NCBI GenBank assembly: GCA_016868305.1
Contig: VGHK01000003.1
Coordinates: forward strand, 1-64,000
Length of the DNA: 64,000 nucleotides
Direction of reading: 5' to 3'
From: Betaproteobacteria bacterium
GTDB lineage: Bacteria > Pseudomonadota > Gammaproteobacteria > Burkholderiales > Burkholderiaceae_A
Under the pieces are notes generated by a model. That model did not search any database. It was given only the letters and a program-made list of their open reading frames with translations, and had not been told where the DNA came from. The position numbers and the translations under genes are program-made. Positions 52,359 through 62,435 of the stretch are shown here, one piece after another (the first letter of the stretch is position 1; the number at the start of each line of letters is the position of its first letter).

Positions 52359-52762
52359 TCGCCGGTGTTGGTACTGATCGGGTGCTTATTAGCCGAATCC
52401 AGGCGATTCTCCTGCGCTGGGGCGACCGGTTTGTGGCCCGGGTACTGGGCCCTTTAGAGCAGTCAGAGTTTTATCGACGCAAGGCCCAGTCTGAACTGCG
52501 TGCGGCCTCGTACCTGGCCAAACGGTTCGCCGCCAAAGAGGCCTTTGGTAAGGCGCTTGGCTGTGGGCTTGCTTTCCCTATGAGCCTACATAGCCTCGAG
52601 GTACTCAATAATCCCAAGGGGGCTCCGTATCCGGTGTTTCATAAGGCATTGGCTGAGCATATGCAGAGGCAGCAGCTCAAAGGCTTTGTCTCCTTGTCTG
52701 ACGAGCAGGATGCCGCAATTGCCTTTGCCCTCATTGAATATGCACCGATCCAAAACCATTAG
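52355..52762 (+). CDS. acpS: Holo-ACP synthase
   Basis: 'IAGVGTDRVLISRI', 'LAKRFAAKEAFGKALG'. Confidence 0.93.
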   Translation: MIAGVGTDRVLISRIQAILLRWGDRFVARVLGPLEQSEFYRRKAQSELRAASYLAKRFAAKEAFGKALGCGLAFPMSLHSLEVLNNPKGAPYPVFHKALAEHMQRQQLKGFVSLSDEQDAAIAFALIEYAPIQNH

Positions 52763-52777
52763 GGGGTAAGCCTTACC

Positions 52778-53803
52778 GTGTCTGGTCCTTTTATTATTGA
52801 TCTGCAAGGCCTGGTTGCTACCGCCGAGGAGCTTGAGATTCTCGCCCACCCCTGGGTGGGCGGCGTCATTCTCTTTACGCGAAATTTCTCCGATCGTGAT
52901 CAGCTGTGTGGTCTCACGCAGCAGCTGCGTCAGGTGCGGCGGTCCGATGGTGTGCCTTTGCTTATTTCCGTAGACCATGAAGGCGGCCGGGTACAACGCT
53001 TTCGCGAAGGGTTCACAGCACTGCCTGCCTTTGGCACGCTGGGCATGCGCCTCACCGAGGCATTGGCAGATGCCGATGGGGTGCCCCGAACTGGCGCCGT
53101 AGAGGCGGCCTTGGCGCTTGCCCGGCAGGCGGGCCAAGACCTGGCTTTTGAGCTCAAGGCGGTGGGCGTCGACTTTAGCTACACCCCCGTGCTCGACCTC
53201 GACTATGGCCGCAGCGCGGTGATTGGTAATCGGTCCTTTGGCAGGCTTCCGCAGATTGTCACGCTTGCGGCCACGGCCGTATTGCAGGGTCTGGCCCAGG
53301 CGGGATTCCGTTCCTGCGGAAAGCATTTTCCAGGGCATGGCTGGGCGGAGGCCGATTCACACCATGCGCTGCCGGTCGATGACCGGCCACTCGATCAGAT
53401 CCTCGCGAACGATGTCTGGCCTTACGCGCGACTCTGTTCTGGGCCTTTCGATCGTGCGCTGGTGCAGGCTGTGATGCCTGCCCATGTGGTCTATAGCCAG
53501 GTCGATGCCCAGCCCGCGGGGTTCTCTTCACGGTGGATACGTGAGATCTTGCGGGGCCGTATCGGGTTCGAAGGGGTTGTGATTAGCGACGATCTCTCTA
53601 TGGCCGGTGCCGCCGTCTATGCCGATGTGGCCGATCGTGCCCAGGCTGCCTTTGAGGCAGGCTGTGACGCCACGCTTATTTGCAACCGGCCCGACCTGGC
53701 GATTCAGGCGCTCGACGCGGTGCCAGCACGTATGCCAGGGTTCTTGCATGACCCCCTGCGTCGGCATTTGTCGCTCCTGATGCCCCGGGCGACCTCGGTC
53801 TAG
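52778..53803 (+). CDS. nagZ: Beta-N-acetylhexosaminidase
   Basis: 'SVDHEGGRVQRFREGFTALP', 'GKHFPGHG'. Confidence 0.95.
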   Translation: MSGPFIIDLQGLVATAEELEILAHPWVGGVILFTRNFSDRDQLCGLTQQLRQVRRSDGVPLLISVDHEGGRVQRFREGFTALPAFGTLGMRLTEALADADGVPRTGAVEAALALARQAGQDLAFELKAVGVDFSYTPVLDLDYGRSAVIGNRSFGRLPQIVTLAATAVLQGLAQAGFRSCGKHFPGHGWAEADSHHALPVDDRPLDQILANDVWPYARLCSGPFDRALVQAVMPAHVVYSQVDAQPAGFSSRWIREILRGRIGFEGVVISDDLSMAGAAVYADVADRAQAAFEAGCDATLICNRPDLAIQALDAVPARMPGFLHDPLRRHLSLLMPRATSV

Positions 53804-53852
53804 GCGTACGCACGTGATGGCGTTTTTGGGTAGCTCAGGCGCGGCATAGTGT

Positions 53853-54521
53853 ATGCGGTCAACGCCTGAGATCTACGACCCTGACTGTCAGCGCTGCCCG
53901 AGGCTCGTGGCCTTTCTTGGCAAAGTGCAGCAGAAGCACCCCAGCTATTTTTGCAGGCCGGTACCCCCCTTTGGCGACCCACAGGCGGCACTGTTGGTGG
54001 TGGGGCTGGCGCCCGGCATGCATGGGGCCAACGCGACTGGGCGTCCCTTTACCGGTGATGCCTGTAGCGATCTGCTCTATGGCAGCCTATACGATCAGGG
54101 CTTTTCCACTGGCCCGCGGTCGGTACATGCCGAAGATGGTCTTACGATGATGAGCTGCCGCGTGACCAACGCAGTGAAATGTCTTCCGCCCGATAACAAG
54201 CCGCTTCCGATAGAGGCGAGCAACTGCCGGCCTTTTCTGCAGGCAGAGATCGCCGCAGTTGCGCCGCGTGTCATTCTCTGCCTAGGCGCCGTCTCGCACG
54301 ATGCGGTGGTGCGATGTTTCGATCTGACCCAGTGGGGTATAAGGCGCGCTGATCTGGCCTTTGCCCACGGTGCGGAATACCAGTTGGGTAGGTTCGTAGT
54401 CATCGATAGCTACCATCCCAGCCGATACAACATCAATACCGGACGGCTCACAGAGGCGATGTTTAAGGCGGTTGTGGCCCGGGCCCGTACGTTTGTAAAT
54501 GTAACAGCACAATCGCTATGA
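53853..54521 (+). CDS. Uracil-DNA glycosylase, family 5 (UDGb)-like
   Basis: '[19 protein letters not shown]', '[15 protein letters not shown]'. Confidence 0.82.
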   Translation: MRSTPEIYDPDCQRCPRLVAFLGKVQQKHPSYFCRPVPPFGDPQAALLVVGLAPGMHGANATGRPFTGDACSDLLYGSLYDQGFSTGPRSVHAEDGLTMMSCRVTNAVKCLPPDNKPLPIEASNCRPFLQAEIAAVAPRVILCLGAVSHDAVVRCFDLTQWGIRRADLAFAHGAEYQLGRFVVIDSYHPSRYNINTGRLTEAMFKAVVARARTFVNVTAQSL

Positions 54522-56368
54522 CTTCCGCCCCCTCGTCAACCGATTTCAACCAAGACGCGTTTGATGCCAAGGCATTTATGGCGAATCTGCCAGGCCTGCC
54601 TGGTGTCTATCGGTTTATCAATACCCAGGGCCAGCTGCTTTACGTGGGTAAGGCCAAGGACCTCAGAAAGCGGGTGTCGTCTTACTTTCAGAAGACAGGT
54701 CATAGCCCCCGCATCGCCCATATGGTCTCGCAGATTGCGGCTGCCGAATTTACCGTGGTGCGCTCCGAGGCAGAGGCCCTGCTGCTAGAAAACAACCTTA
54801 TTAAGACGCAGGCTCCGCGCTACAACATTCTTTTTCGCGATGACAAGTCGTATCCGTTTCTGCGTATGAGTCGGCATCGGTATCCACGCATCTCCTACTA
54901 TCGCGGCGCGGTTGACAAAAATGCCGATTACTTCGGTCCGTTTCCCAATGCCTGGGCGGTAAAAGAGAGTATTCAGATTCTGCAAAAAGTCTTTCGCCTG
55001 CGTAGCTGCACGGACAACGTACTGTCGAATCGCTCGCGGCCGTGTCTTTTGCATCAGATACACCGGTGCAGCGCGCCCTGTGTCCAAGAGATTTCCGACG
55101 AAGACTACGGCCGAGATGTGGGCAGGGCCCTGTCTTTTCTGCGCGGCGGCCACGAGGAGGTGCTATCGGCATTGCAGGCCGATATGCAGAAGGCATCAGA
55201 CCAGCTCGATTTTGAGGCGGCAGCGGTCTACCGTGACCAGATCGGGGCGCTTTCGCGCGTACTGCAGCAGCATTCTATGGAAACGGAGTCGGTGCAGGAC
55301 TGCGACATTCTTGCCGTGGTGGGTGATGGCCAGCGGGCCGTAGTAAACCTCGCGATGGTGCGCGGGGGACGGCACCTGGGCGATCGTCCCTACTTTTCGG
55401 CTGCGATACATGGCCCCGAATCAGACGACACCCTGGATGAGGCCCTCTTAGCCTTTGCGAGCCAGCATTATCTCGATACACCGCCCGCCTCTACCCTTGT
55501 GGTCAACCGTGAGTCGGCTGTGCCTGCGCTTTTAGACTGGCTGGCGACAGGGCAGGCCAAAGGGGTGCGTGTGCTCCATGCACCGCAGGGCAAGCGTCGT
55601 GACTGGCTGCGGCTGGCAGAAGACAATGCCCGGCTTGCCCTGGTGCGGCGGGCGCAGGAGCAGGGGGGGGCAGAAGCCCGCACCCGACTGCTTGCCGAGA
55701 CCCTGGGCTTGGCCAGTGACACCGAAGACCTGGCCGAACTTCGCATCGAGTGTTTTGATATCAGTCACACTAGTGGTGAGGCAACCCAGGCCTCCTGCGT
55801 GGTCTACCATCACCATGCCATGCAGTCGTCTGATTATCGACGTTTCAATATTCGCGATATCACCGCGGGCGACGACTATGCAGCCGTGCGCCAGGCGCTT
55901 ACGCGTCGCTATGAGCAGGCTGAGACCCTACCAGACCTGGTGCTTATCGATGGTGGAAAGGGCCAGCTGTCGGTAGCCATGGATGTCTTTGCAGGGCTAG
56001 GCCATGACACCGGTATTCTGCTGGGCGTGGCCAAGGGCGAAGGCCGCAAAGTGGGTCTGGAGCGGCTGATATTTCCTGACGGGAGAGAGCTCGCACTCGG
56101 ACGAGACCACGGTGCGCTCATGCTGATCGCTGAGATACGCGACGAGGCCCATCGGTTTGCCATTTCCGGAATGCGGGCCAAGCGGGCCAAGGCCCGGATC
56201 GGCTCGGTACTCGATGAGATCGAAGGGGTCGGCCCGAAACGCCGGCAACGGCTACTTGCTCGGTTTGGTGGCCTGCAGGGACTAAAAAAAGCCTCGGTCG
56301 ACGAATTGGCTACCGTCGAAGGGGTCTCGCACGGCCTTGCCGAAGAGATCTACAGACGGCTGCATTAG
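54518..56368 (+). CDS. uvrC: Excinuclease ABC subunit C
   Basis: GIY-YIG '[25 protein letters not shown]', UvrC C-terminus with HhH. Confidence 0.97.
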   Translation: MTSAPSSTDFNQDAFDAKAFMANLPGLPGVYRFINTQGQLLYVGKAKDLRKRVSSYFQKTGHSPRIAHMVSQIAAAEFTVVRSEAEALLLENNLIKTQAPRYNILFRDDKSYPFLRMSRHRYPRISYYRGAVDKNADYFGPFPNAWAVKESIQILQKVFRLRSCTDNVLSNRSRPCLLHQIHRCSAPCVQEISDEDYGRDVGRALSFLRGGHEEVLSALQADMQKASDQLDFEAAAVYRDQIGALSRVLQQHSMETESVQDCDILAVVGDGQRAVVNLAMVRGGRHLGDRPYFSAAIHGPESDDTLDEALLAFASQHYLDTPPASTLVVNRESAVPALLDWLATGQAKGVRVLHAPQGKRRDWLRLAEDNARLALVRRAQEQGGAEARTRLLAETLGLASDTEDLAELRIECFDISHTSGEATQASCVVYHHHAMQSSDYRRFNIRDITAGDDYAAVRQALTRRYEQAETLPDLVLIDGGKGQLSVAMDVFAGLGHDTGILLGVAKGEGRKVGLERLIFPDGRELALGRDHGALMLIAEIRDEAHRFAISGMRAKRAKARIGSVLDEIEGVGPKRRQRLLARFGGLQGLKKASVDELATVEGVSHGLAEEIYRRLH

Positions 56369-56469
56369 GGCCAAATAGAGCCACGAGGGGCCATGTGGGG
56401 TCACCTAACCATTTACTGGCACTTAAGGCCACATACGGCTTGCATACCACCAGCGGTGTATGGCTTGCA

Positions 56470-57546
56470 TTACTGGGGCGGGCTGCTCGACTGTTCCTTG
56501 TCTTCAGGAGTAAATCCTTTTTCCAGTCCCAGGCTGGTGAGAATAGACCACAGCGATGAGCCACGGGCGGCCTCTGCCTGGGCGATCTCGGCTAAGGACA
56601 GGCCCGCCCAGTCAACGGCCCTTGCCAATAGCAGGGGTGCTGGGCTGTGGGGGTCGAGCTTTTCCAGGCGTTCGGTCAGCCGTGCTAGTTCCAAATAAGC
56701 CTGACGCCTATCTGGATCGCGGGACTGCCGGCTACCAGTGTCGGCCGCCGCAGCATGCGTTGCCTCCTCAGTCAGGTGTGCAGGCTGGTCGAAGGATTCT
56801 TCAGGATTGACATCTTTGCGCAGCCGGCCACAGGCTGTTGCGGTCTGTGCCAGCAGGGTATCGAGCGCTGAAAAGCTGGGATCGCGGGAAGGTGTAAGTT
56901 CCTGCAATAGTGCAGCAAGCCCCGTGAGATGGCCTCGGATGGCATCGACCAGACTGCTGACCGCGAGAAGCTGCGCCTGGTCAGACTGTGACAGGCTTGC
57001 CCGAAGGGCCTCTGCGGTGGGCTTTGCTGTTAACTTGCCAGTCTGCTGTCCTGCTGCTAACCGCTCCCAGTCATCAAGCGAAACGCCATACGAACGACTG
57101 GCGGTCTGGGGCAGGAGCATGACCTTCTGCCGAAGGGTGGCCGGTAGTTTTTGATTGAGCCAGAGAAAAGGGGCGAGCCGCGGGGAATTGTCCTCCTGAT
57201 CATCGGCTGGCCAGAGATGCGGCCAGAATCGACTGCAGAGTTCGGTCAGCAGAATCAGCCCGTGATCAAGCCCCACAAGCCCGTGCCGGTGAATCCAGGC
57301 TTCGCAGAGCCAGACCACCAGGTTGAGGTCCTTGCTTTGCTGCTCCAAAATAAGACCGATCTTTTGCTCGATCGCCTCCCAGTCGGCGCTCAGCAGAGGC
57401 CGAGTCCACTCCCCCATGGGCAGCGTGGGGTCCTCTTGAATGCGCATGCGGCTGATCTGCTGATAGACCTCTGCATACCGAAGCCAGTCCCCACATGGCT
57501 GGTCTGCGGAAATAGGCGCATAGAAGCGGTCGAGTGTTTCAGTCAC
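56470..57546 (-). CDS. tssA: Type VI secretion system protein TssA (ImpA N-domain)
   Basis: 'LDRFYAPISADQPCGDWLRY', 'DLNLVVWLCEAWIHRHGLVGLDHGL'; GTG start at 57546 preferred to the TTG at 57591. Confidence 0.85.
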   Translation of the reverse strand: MTETLDRFYAPISADQPCGDWLRYAEVYQQISRMRIQEDPTLPMGEWTRPLLSADWEAIEQKIGLILEQQSKDLNLVVWLCEAWIHRHGLVGLDHGLILLTELCSRFWPHLWPADDQEDNSPRLAPFLWLNQKLPATLRQKVMLLPQTASRSYGVSLDDWERLAAGQQTGKLTAKPTAEALRASLSQSDQAQLLAVSSLVDAIRGHLTGLAALLQELTPSRDPSFSALDTLLAQTATACGRLRKDVNPEESFDQPAHLTEEATHAAAADTGSRQSRDPDRRQAYLELARLTERLEKLDPHSPAPLLLARAVDWAGLSLAEIAQAEAARGSSLWSILTSLGLEKGFTPEDKEQSSSPPQ

Positions 57547-60500
57547 GGGCTTCCCCCGTTCGCTGCGCAAGGCTCGGAGCCCGTATGGCAAAGGTCTTGG
57601 GCCAGGCCAGAGGCGCCTGGCTGCCTGGGGCCGAGAAGCTCAGACCGACAAAGACTGTCGCTGCCTGGGTTGACAGGGCATTGGGCTGATCAGCAGGAAC
57701 CAAAGGAATGGTGAAGACGAGGGTGATCTTGCCGGGATCGGCTTCCTCAATGACAGACGATTTGAAGACCGCCACCATATCGAAAATAGACCAGGGGCCT
57801 CCCAAGCGCAGGCTGACGGTGCGGCCAGAAACGCGCATCAGTGCTGGCGGTTTGACTGCCGAGGGAATGAGCGGGGACTGGTCTGCAAATCGAAGCACCA
57901 GGCGCGTGTCGTCTCCAGGGCGCCAGATCATAGGTTTTTCAGAACGGCCGGTTGTCTCTACTGACTGACGGCCGATTCCAAAAGTCCAGCTCGCAATCTT
58001 ATTGCCTTCGGTCTCTTGTTGCGGATGGTCACGCAGCGTCACTGTCACCGCCAGTCCTGGCACCTGACCAGTCTCTGGGCTGTAGAGCGGCAGAAGAAGG
58101 CGACGTATTCCTTCCCACTGGGTGAGGAAGCCCTGAATGGCGTCTCTCTGACCCGGGGGCAGACTCTCTAGAGAGAGCTTGCCGTTGAGCACTGGGGTCG
58201 ATTCCAATAACCGTTTCATGGCGGCTCGGTCCGCGGCTAAGGGCTGGCCGGATTCATTGGCCAGCATCTCAGAAGTGAGCGCCGCCAATGGACGGCGATT
58301 GGCCAGGGTACGGTTGAAATCTTGGGAGAAGGCCGACCAGCGCTGGGCAAATCCCTCGAGACTTTCCATCTGGCAGTTTGCGAGAAGGGCTCGGTGCAGC
58401 TCTGCATACCGATGGTCGAAAAACCCGATAGGACGAAGCGGGGCTGGCGCTGCCGAAAGGCGTGCTGCGCAGCTTCTGGGGCTAGTGCTGTCTGTGACCA
58501 TGGTTAGAAAGCCTTCAAGCCGAGAAAGCCCGGAACGCGGGTCTTTCGCCCGGTACTGGTCGATGTCTTTGATAAAGCTCGCCCAGAAATCTCGGTCCGC
58601 CCGTGCGTTTGCCGGCAGCGCACGACGGTAGGCCGACGCTCGAACATAAAACGCTTCCATACGCTCTCTCTGGGCACCGAGGTAGTCCTGCAGAGCGGCG
58701 GCATCAAAGGGCAGCAGCGCCGTTCCCAGGTTTTCGCCGAGCTGGGGAAGCCCGATAAGGCTATAGGCTGAGAGCTGTAGAAATGACCCCTGAAGATCGA
58801 TAAGCCGGGTGCGCGCGTCAGAGGCCAGCATGGCCATGATGGTTGCCGAGGCCTGTGAATCTCCCATGGCGTTGAGGTCATTGGCTAGGCTTACAAGACG
58901 GGTGCGAGTCGCCTCGTAGTCTTCAAGGGCTATGGGAGGCTCTGAGGAATTAGGCGCCCTGGATTGATGAGCGACTTCCAGAATATCGTCGACCTTTTGG
59001 CTGGTCTGAAAAGAAACGCGTCGCTGTATCGGTTCTTGAAAGGCGTTGGGAAATCTATGCAGCTCATCTGCGAGGAATCGCTTATACGCGCCGACGATCG
59101 ATGAAGCCCTGGATAGTCCTGCCGCATCCCATGCGATGAGTTCAGCCTCCGGGGAGGCGACTAAGACACCGGTATTGACCGGTACCATAAAGGGCTGCAG
59201 ACGCAGGGCCTCTATGCTTGCCGCAAGTGATTTTCTCGATCCATTTTGCACCGGCGCAACGCCGGGCTCCTGACTGATCACAAGGCCTGGAAATCCAGGA
59301 GGTGGCACGAGGTCTTTAATGGCGCCTGCGAGCTGACTCGCCGCACGCGAGGTATTTAGCTGCATCTGCTCAGTAGCGCCTGGTCCAAGAATGCCGAGCG
59401 TTCGCGCGAGTCGGGTCTGTGACTCAAGTGCCTGCCCGAGAGACGGCTCGGGCCCAGACAGCCATTCACCCCCGCCCGCCTGCAGAAGTCTTTGCTGCTC
59501 GATTAGGCTAAGGTGAAACGATGTAATGAGTGCGAGGATTTCTGCCGAGGTCTGCTCCGATTTATCAAGCAGGTCCTCTTCGATTTCTCTCACCTTCGTT
59601 TCTGAAACCAATAAGGGATTCCGTTCCACCAGCTGGGTCAGAAGCGCCTGGTGTACTTTCGCTAGCCCGCACTGGCTAACCTGGCTGATCAGCGATGCGT
59701 CAATCAGCTGGGGAACGGCCTGGATACTGGCCTGAAAGAGCGCCGTGCTATCGGTTAGGGGGCCAAGAAATTCTTTGTCAAGGGCATAGCGCAGAACCAG
59801 TCTCAGGTCCTCTTCTGCGGTTGGTGATTTGGCCTGCAGTCGCTTTAGGGCAGAGAGGCTTTTGTCTAGCGCGACCAGTTCCCTGAGGTAATGAACCAGC
59901 CGCAGGTATTCGGGCTGCTGATCAATGGCAAGGGTGCGCAGCGCTGCGGTGTCCGTCGCAGAGACCTGCGCAAGGGGCGGTCGGCATTCCGACGGCGCAT
60001 AGATCAACGCATCGGTCCGAGGGTCGAAACCAACCCCAGTTAACTCAGCGGCTTTGCGGTAGATGGAGCGTCGAATGGTCTCAAGGGCTACCTGTTTGAA
60101 TTCCTCTTCTAGCCTGAGCTGCAACTGACTGAGCAAGGGATCGAAGATGGGCAGGCTTCCAGGCAGAAACAGGTTGATCCTAATCCCGCTTCTGTCTGCG
60201 CCAACTTCCGAAACCCGATTCATCTGCAGCTGCTCAAGGCCCAAAACAAGCGATACAGCCGTCTTCTTGCGCCAGTCGAGCCCAAAGGTGGCATCGTCTG
60301 TCTGACTCGCAGCCCGATGCTCCGCGTCTCGGTTAAGCCCTTCAATGCCTTCAGCCAAGGTTGGGAAGACTCGCCCAATCTGAAACGATGCGTAGGTGAG
60401 ACCAATGGCCCATAGGCCAATAAACCCGATCGCGACAGCCCGAAGCACCTTGCCCTGTATCGGCCGGGCAAGCTGGCTAGATCGGGCTGCGCGGCTTAGC

Positions 60501-61519
60501 CCAAACTCGGCAAAGACTTTCTGAGTAAAGAGGTCTTTGACAAAGACTGGCCGCTCGTGCTGACCTGTGAAATAAAGCCCTCGAAAAAAACAAGGCTCGT
60601 GAAAAGTCTGGCTGCCCATGAGCTGCTGGGTAAAGGTCTTGAGTCCCCAAGACAGTGATTCGATCTGCTTGGGCAGAAGGAGCAGAGCGGTCTGAGCCTG
60701 AGGCGGATGGCCGCAGGCCAGTTCGGTCGACAGCAGCAGAAGGCTAGCCTGGAGGCTGGAAACTGCCTCACCAATCCAGTGGGTGTGAAATCTTTGCGTG
60801 GGGTCATACGGGGAGGACCAGCCCAGCATGGAGTCACGCATATCCTGCGGAAGGCAGTTCAGTGCCTGAAAGCCGGGCAGTTCCTCCATGCCAGTGACGA
60901 CCAGATAGGCGGTCAGCCGGATGCCATAGCGATTCTGTGCGATACCAATTCGGCGAGATGCCCGGCTGGCCCGCAACTCCAGCGCAGCTCGGCCCTCGGG
61001 CGTCTGCGCCTGCAACAGCAGTGAGGCGGGCAGACTAACGACGATCGAATCAATCGGCCGATAGGGTCGATAGCTGCCTGCAAGACCCACGAAGTCTTCC
61101 CAGCGCTTTTCATCTGCGGGTCGATCACTCGCGCCAAGGCTGTCTGCGGAAAAGCCGATGACCACACCCTGATCGAAGATCATGGCCAGAGGCTGATGCG
61201 GGTCACGCGGTGCGTCCTCCGAGACCTGCTGACTGCCAGGCAGCGGTGTCTGAGACAGCAGCAGAGCATCGGCTCTATCTTCTGAGAGCACGACGATCCA
61301 GGGCACGTCATAGCGCTTTTTTGCCGCCCCGAGCTGTTGGTCCACACGACCAGACAGCCTCTGGAAAAGCGTGGCAATCGCCGCCTGTGGCAGCAGCTTC
61401 ACACCATCGGTCTGCTCGCCTCGTCGAAGTGCTGCAGCGACTGCCAGCCAGAGGATGACCAGCAGTAAGACGATGAGAAGAATGATGGCCCAGATGGGCA
61501 GCCCACTAAACATCGGCAT
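57539..61519 (-). CDS. tssM: Type VI secretion system membrane protein TssM (IcmF)
   Basis: 1326 aa, N-terminal TM, 'YGIRLTAYLVVTGMEELPGF', between tssL and tssA. Confidence 0.88.
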   Translation of the reverse strand: MPMFSGLPIWAIILLIVLLLVILWLAVAAALRRGEQTDGVKLLPQAAIATLFQRLSGRVDQQLGAAKKRYDVPWIVVLSEDRADALLLSQTPLPGSQQVSEDAPRDPHQPLAMIFDQGVVIGFSADSLGASDRPADEKRWEDFVGLAGSYRPYRPIDSIVVSLPASLLLQAQTPEGRAALELRASRASRRIGIAQNRYGIRLTAYLVVTGMEELPGFQALNCLPQDMRDSMLGWSSPYDPTQRFHTHWIGEAVSSLQASLLLLSTELACGHPPQAQTALLLLPKQIESLSWGLKTFTQQLMGSQTFHEPCFFRGLYFTGQHERPVFVKDLFTQKVFAEFGLSRAARSSQLARPIQGKVLRAVAIGFIGLWAIGLTYASFQIGRVFPTLAEGIEGLNRDAEHRAASQTDDATFGLDWRKKTAVSLVLGLEQLQMNRVSEVGADRSGIRINLFLPGSLPIFDPLLSQLQLRLEEEFKQVALETIRRSIYRKAAELTGVGFDPRTDALIYAPSECRPPLAQVSATDTAALRTLAIDQQPEYLRLVHYLRELVALDKSLSALKRLQAKSPTAEEDLRLVLRYALDKEFLGPLTDSTALFQASIQAVPQLIDASLISQVSQCGLAKVHQALLTQLVERNPLLVSETKVREIEEDLLDKSEQTSAEILALITSFHLSLIEQQRLLQAGGGEWLSGPEPSLGQALESQTRLARTLGILGPGATEQMQLNTSRAASQLAGAIKDLVPPPGFPGLVISQEPGVAPVQNGSRKSLAASIEALRLQPFMVPVNTGVLVASPEAELIAWDAAGLSRASSIVGAYKRFLADELHRFPNAFQEPIQRRVSFQTSQKVDDILEVAHQSRAPNSSEPPIALEDYEATRTRLVSLANDLNAMGDSQASATIMAMLASDARTRLIDLQGSFLQLSAYSLIGLPQLGENLGTALLPFDAAALQDYLGAQRERMEAFYVRASAYRRALPANARADRDFWASFIKDIDQYRAKDPRSGLSRLEGFLTMVTDSTSPRSCAARLSAAPAPLRPIGFFDHRYAELHRALLANCQMESLEGFAQRWSAFSQDFNRTLANRRPLAALTSEMLANESGQPLAADRAAMKRLLESTPVLNGKLSLESLPPGQRDAIQGFLTQWEGIRRLLLPLYSPETGQVPGLAVTVTLRDHPQQETEGNKIASWTFGIGRQSVETTGRSEKPMIWRPGDDTRLVLRFADQSPLIPSAVKPPALMRVSGRTVSLRLGGPWSIFDMVAVFKSSVIEEADPGKITLVFTIPLVPADQPNALSTQAATVFVGLSFSAPGSQAPLAWPKTFAIRAPSLAQRTGEARD

Positions 61520-62393
61520 GCCCTGTTGGTGAAGGGTGCTGCAGTCGGGATTGGGGACGGTCCATTAGGGCATCACGCACAGGGTAGGAGACCGCCAGCC
61601 AGATGATCTGTGAGGCAGCGAGCAGGAATAGGCATGCCGCCACGAAGAGCGCAACCCCTCGGGTTATGCGAAATACCCGTACGGGAACCAGATGCGACAG
61701 CACGTGCCGGTAGGCCTGTTCGCTCACCACCCGGCGCTGGGCGGATGCGATACGGGAACGGGCCGAAAGCGCCTCAGGTTCGCGCCGATAGGCGCGGCGA
61801 AACAGGCCATGGCGCAGCATCTGATGGGCCCGCGCAGCCATTGCCTCTGCGCCATCACGCAGCCGACCCTCGAATCCGGCATTTAAGGCCAGCAGGTAGA
61901 CTGCCGCGAGTGCGTCTGCATGGGCCGAAGGGTCTGAGAGCAATACTTCGACCCGGTCGATAATATGGTCCCCCGAGAAACTTGAGCCATATAACTGTCG
62001 TTCAACCAGGTAGCGAAAAAACACCTCTCGGCCGGGCCAGGGCCGGTGTAGCAAGAGTTCGTCTGCAACGGCTGCCTTCAAAAATCGCACCTCGTCAGCG
62101 ATCTCCCGGTCCGACTGCTGCCCTATTGATGCGAGCTCCAGGTCTTGGGCTGACAGCAGTCTCATCACCTCGGCACTGGCCTGACTTGCCACGGCATTTG
62201 CCTCAGGCTGACCAGCGCCCGCGGTTAAGGGCTGGCCTGAGGCATCGCCATCGGTGCGTATGGGCCCCTGGGTCGGGTTCAGCAGACTCTCTATAGCAGC
62301 CAGAAGATCAAGCAGATGACGCACGTGAATAGGGTAGGCCTGCGCCTGTTGGGACCCCGCCACTGGCTCAAGAGAAAATGCGTTATCGCGCAT
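61506..62393 (-). CDS. tssL: Type VI secretion system protein TssL (DotU)
   Basis: 295 aa, 'FLKAAVADELLLHRPWPG', single C-terminal TM. Confidence 0.88.
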   Translation of the reverse strand: MRDNAFSLEPVAGSQQAQAYPIHVRHLLDLLAAIESLLNPTQGPIRTDGDASGQPLTAGAGQPEANAVASQASAEVMRLLSAQDLELASIGQQSDREIADEVRFLKAAVADELLLHRPWPGREVFFRYLVERQLYGSSFSGDHIIDRVEVLLSDPSAHADALAAVYLLALNAGFEGRLRDGAEAMAARAHQMLRHGLFRRAYRREPEALSARSRIASAQRRVVSEQAYRHVLSHLVPVRVFRITRGVALFVAACLFLLAASQIIWLAVSYPVRDALMDRPQSRLQHPSPTGHADV

Positions 62394-62435
62394 GACAAAG
62401 GCGTGCAGTGGAGTGGGATCTGCAGGGAATAGCGG

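Noticed and set aside
52586-53338. 250 aa ORF antisense to acpS/nagZ
   Set aside because: Overlaps two assigned genes; no protein-like motifs.
56420-56465. Imperfect inverted/direct repeat GGCTTGCATACCACC...GGTGTATGGCTTGCAT between uvrC and tssA
   Set aside because: Stem has a bulge and no U tract; probably a convergent-end hairpin but too weak to call.
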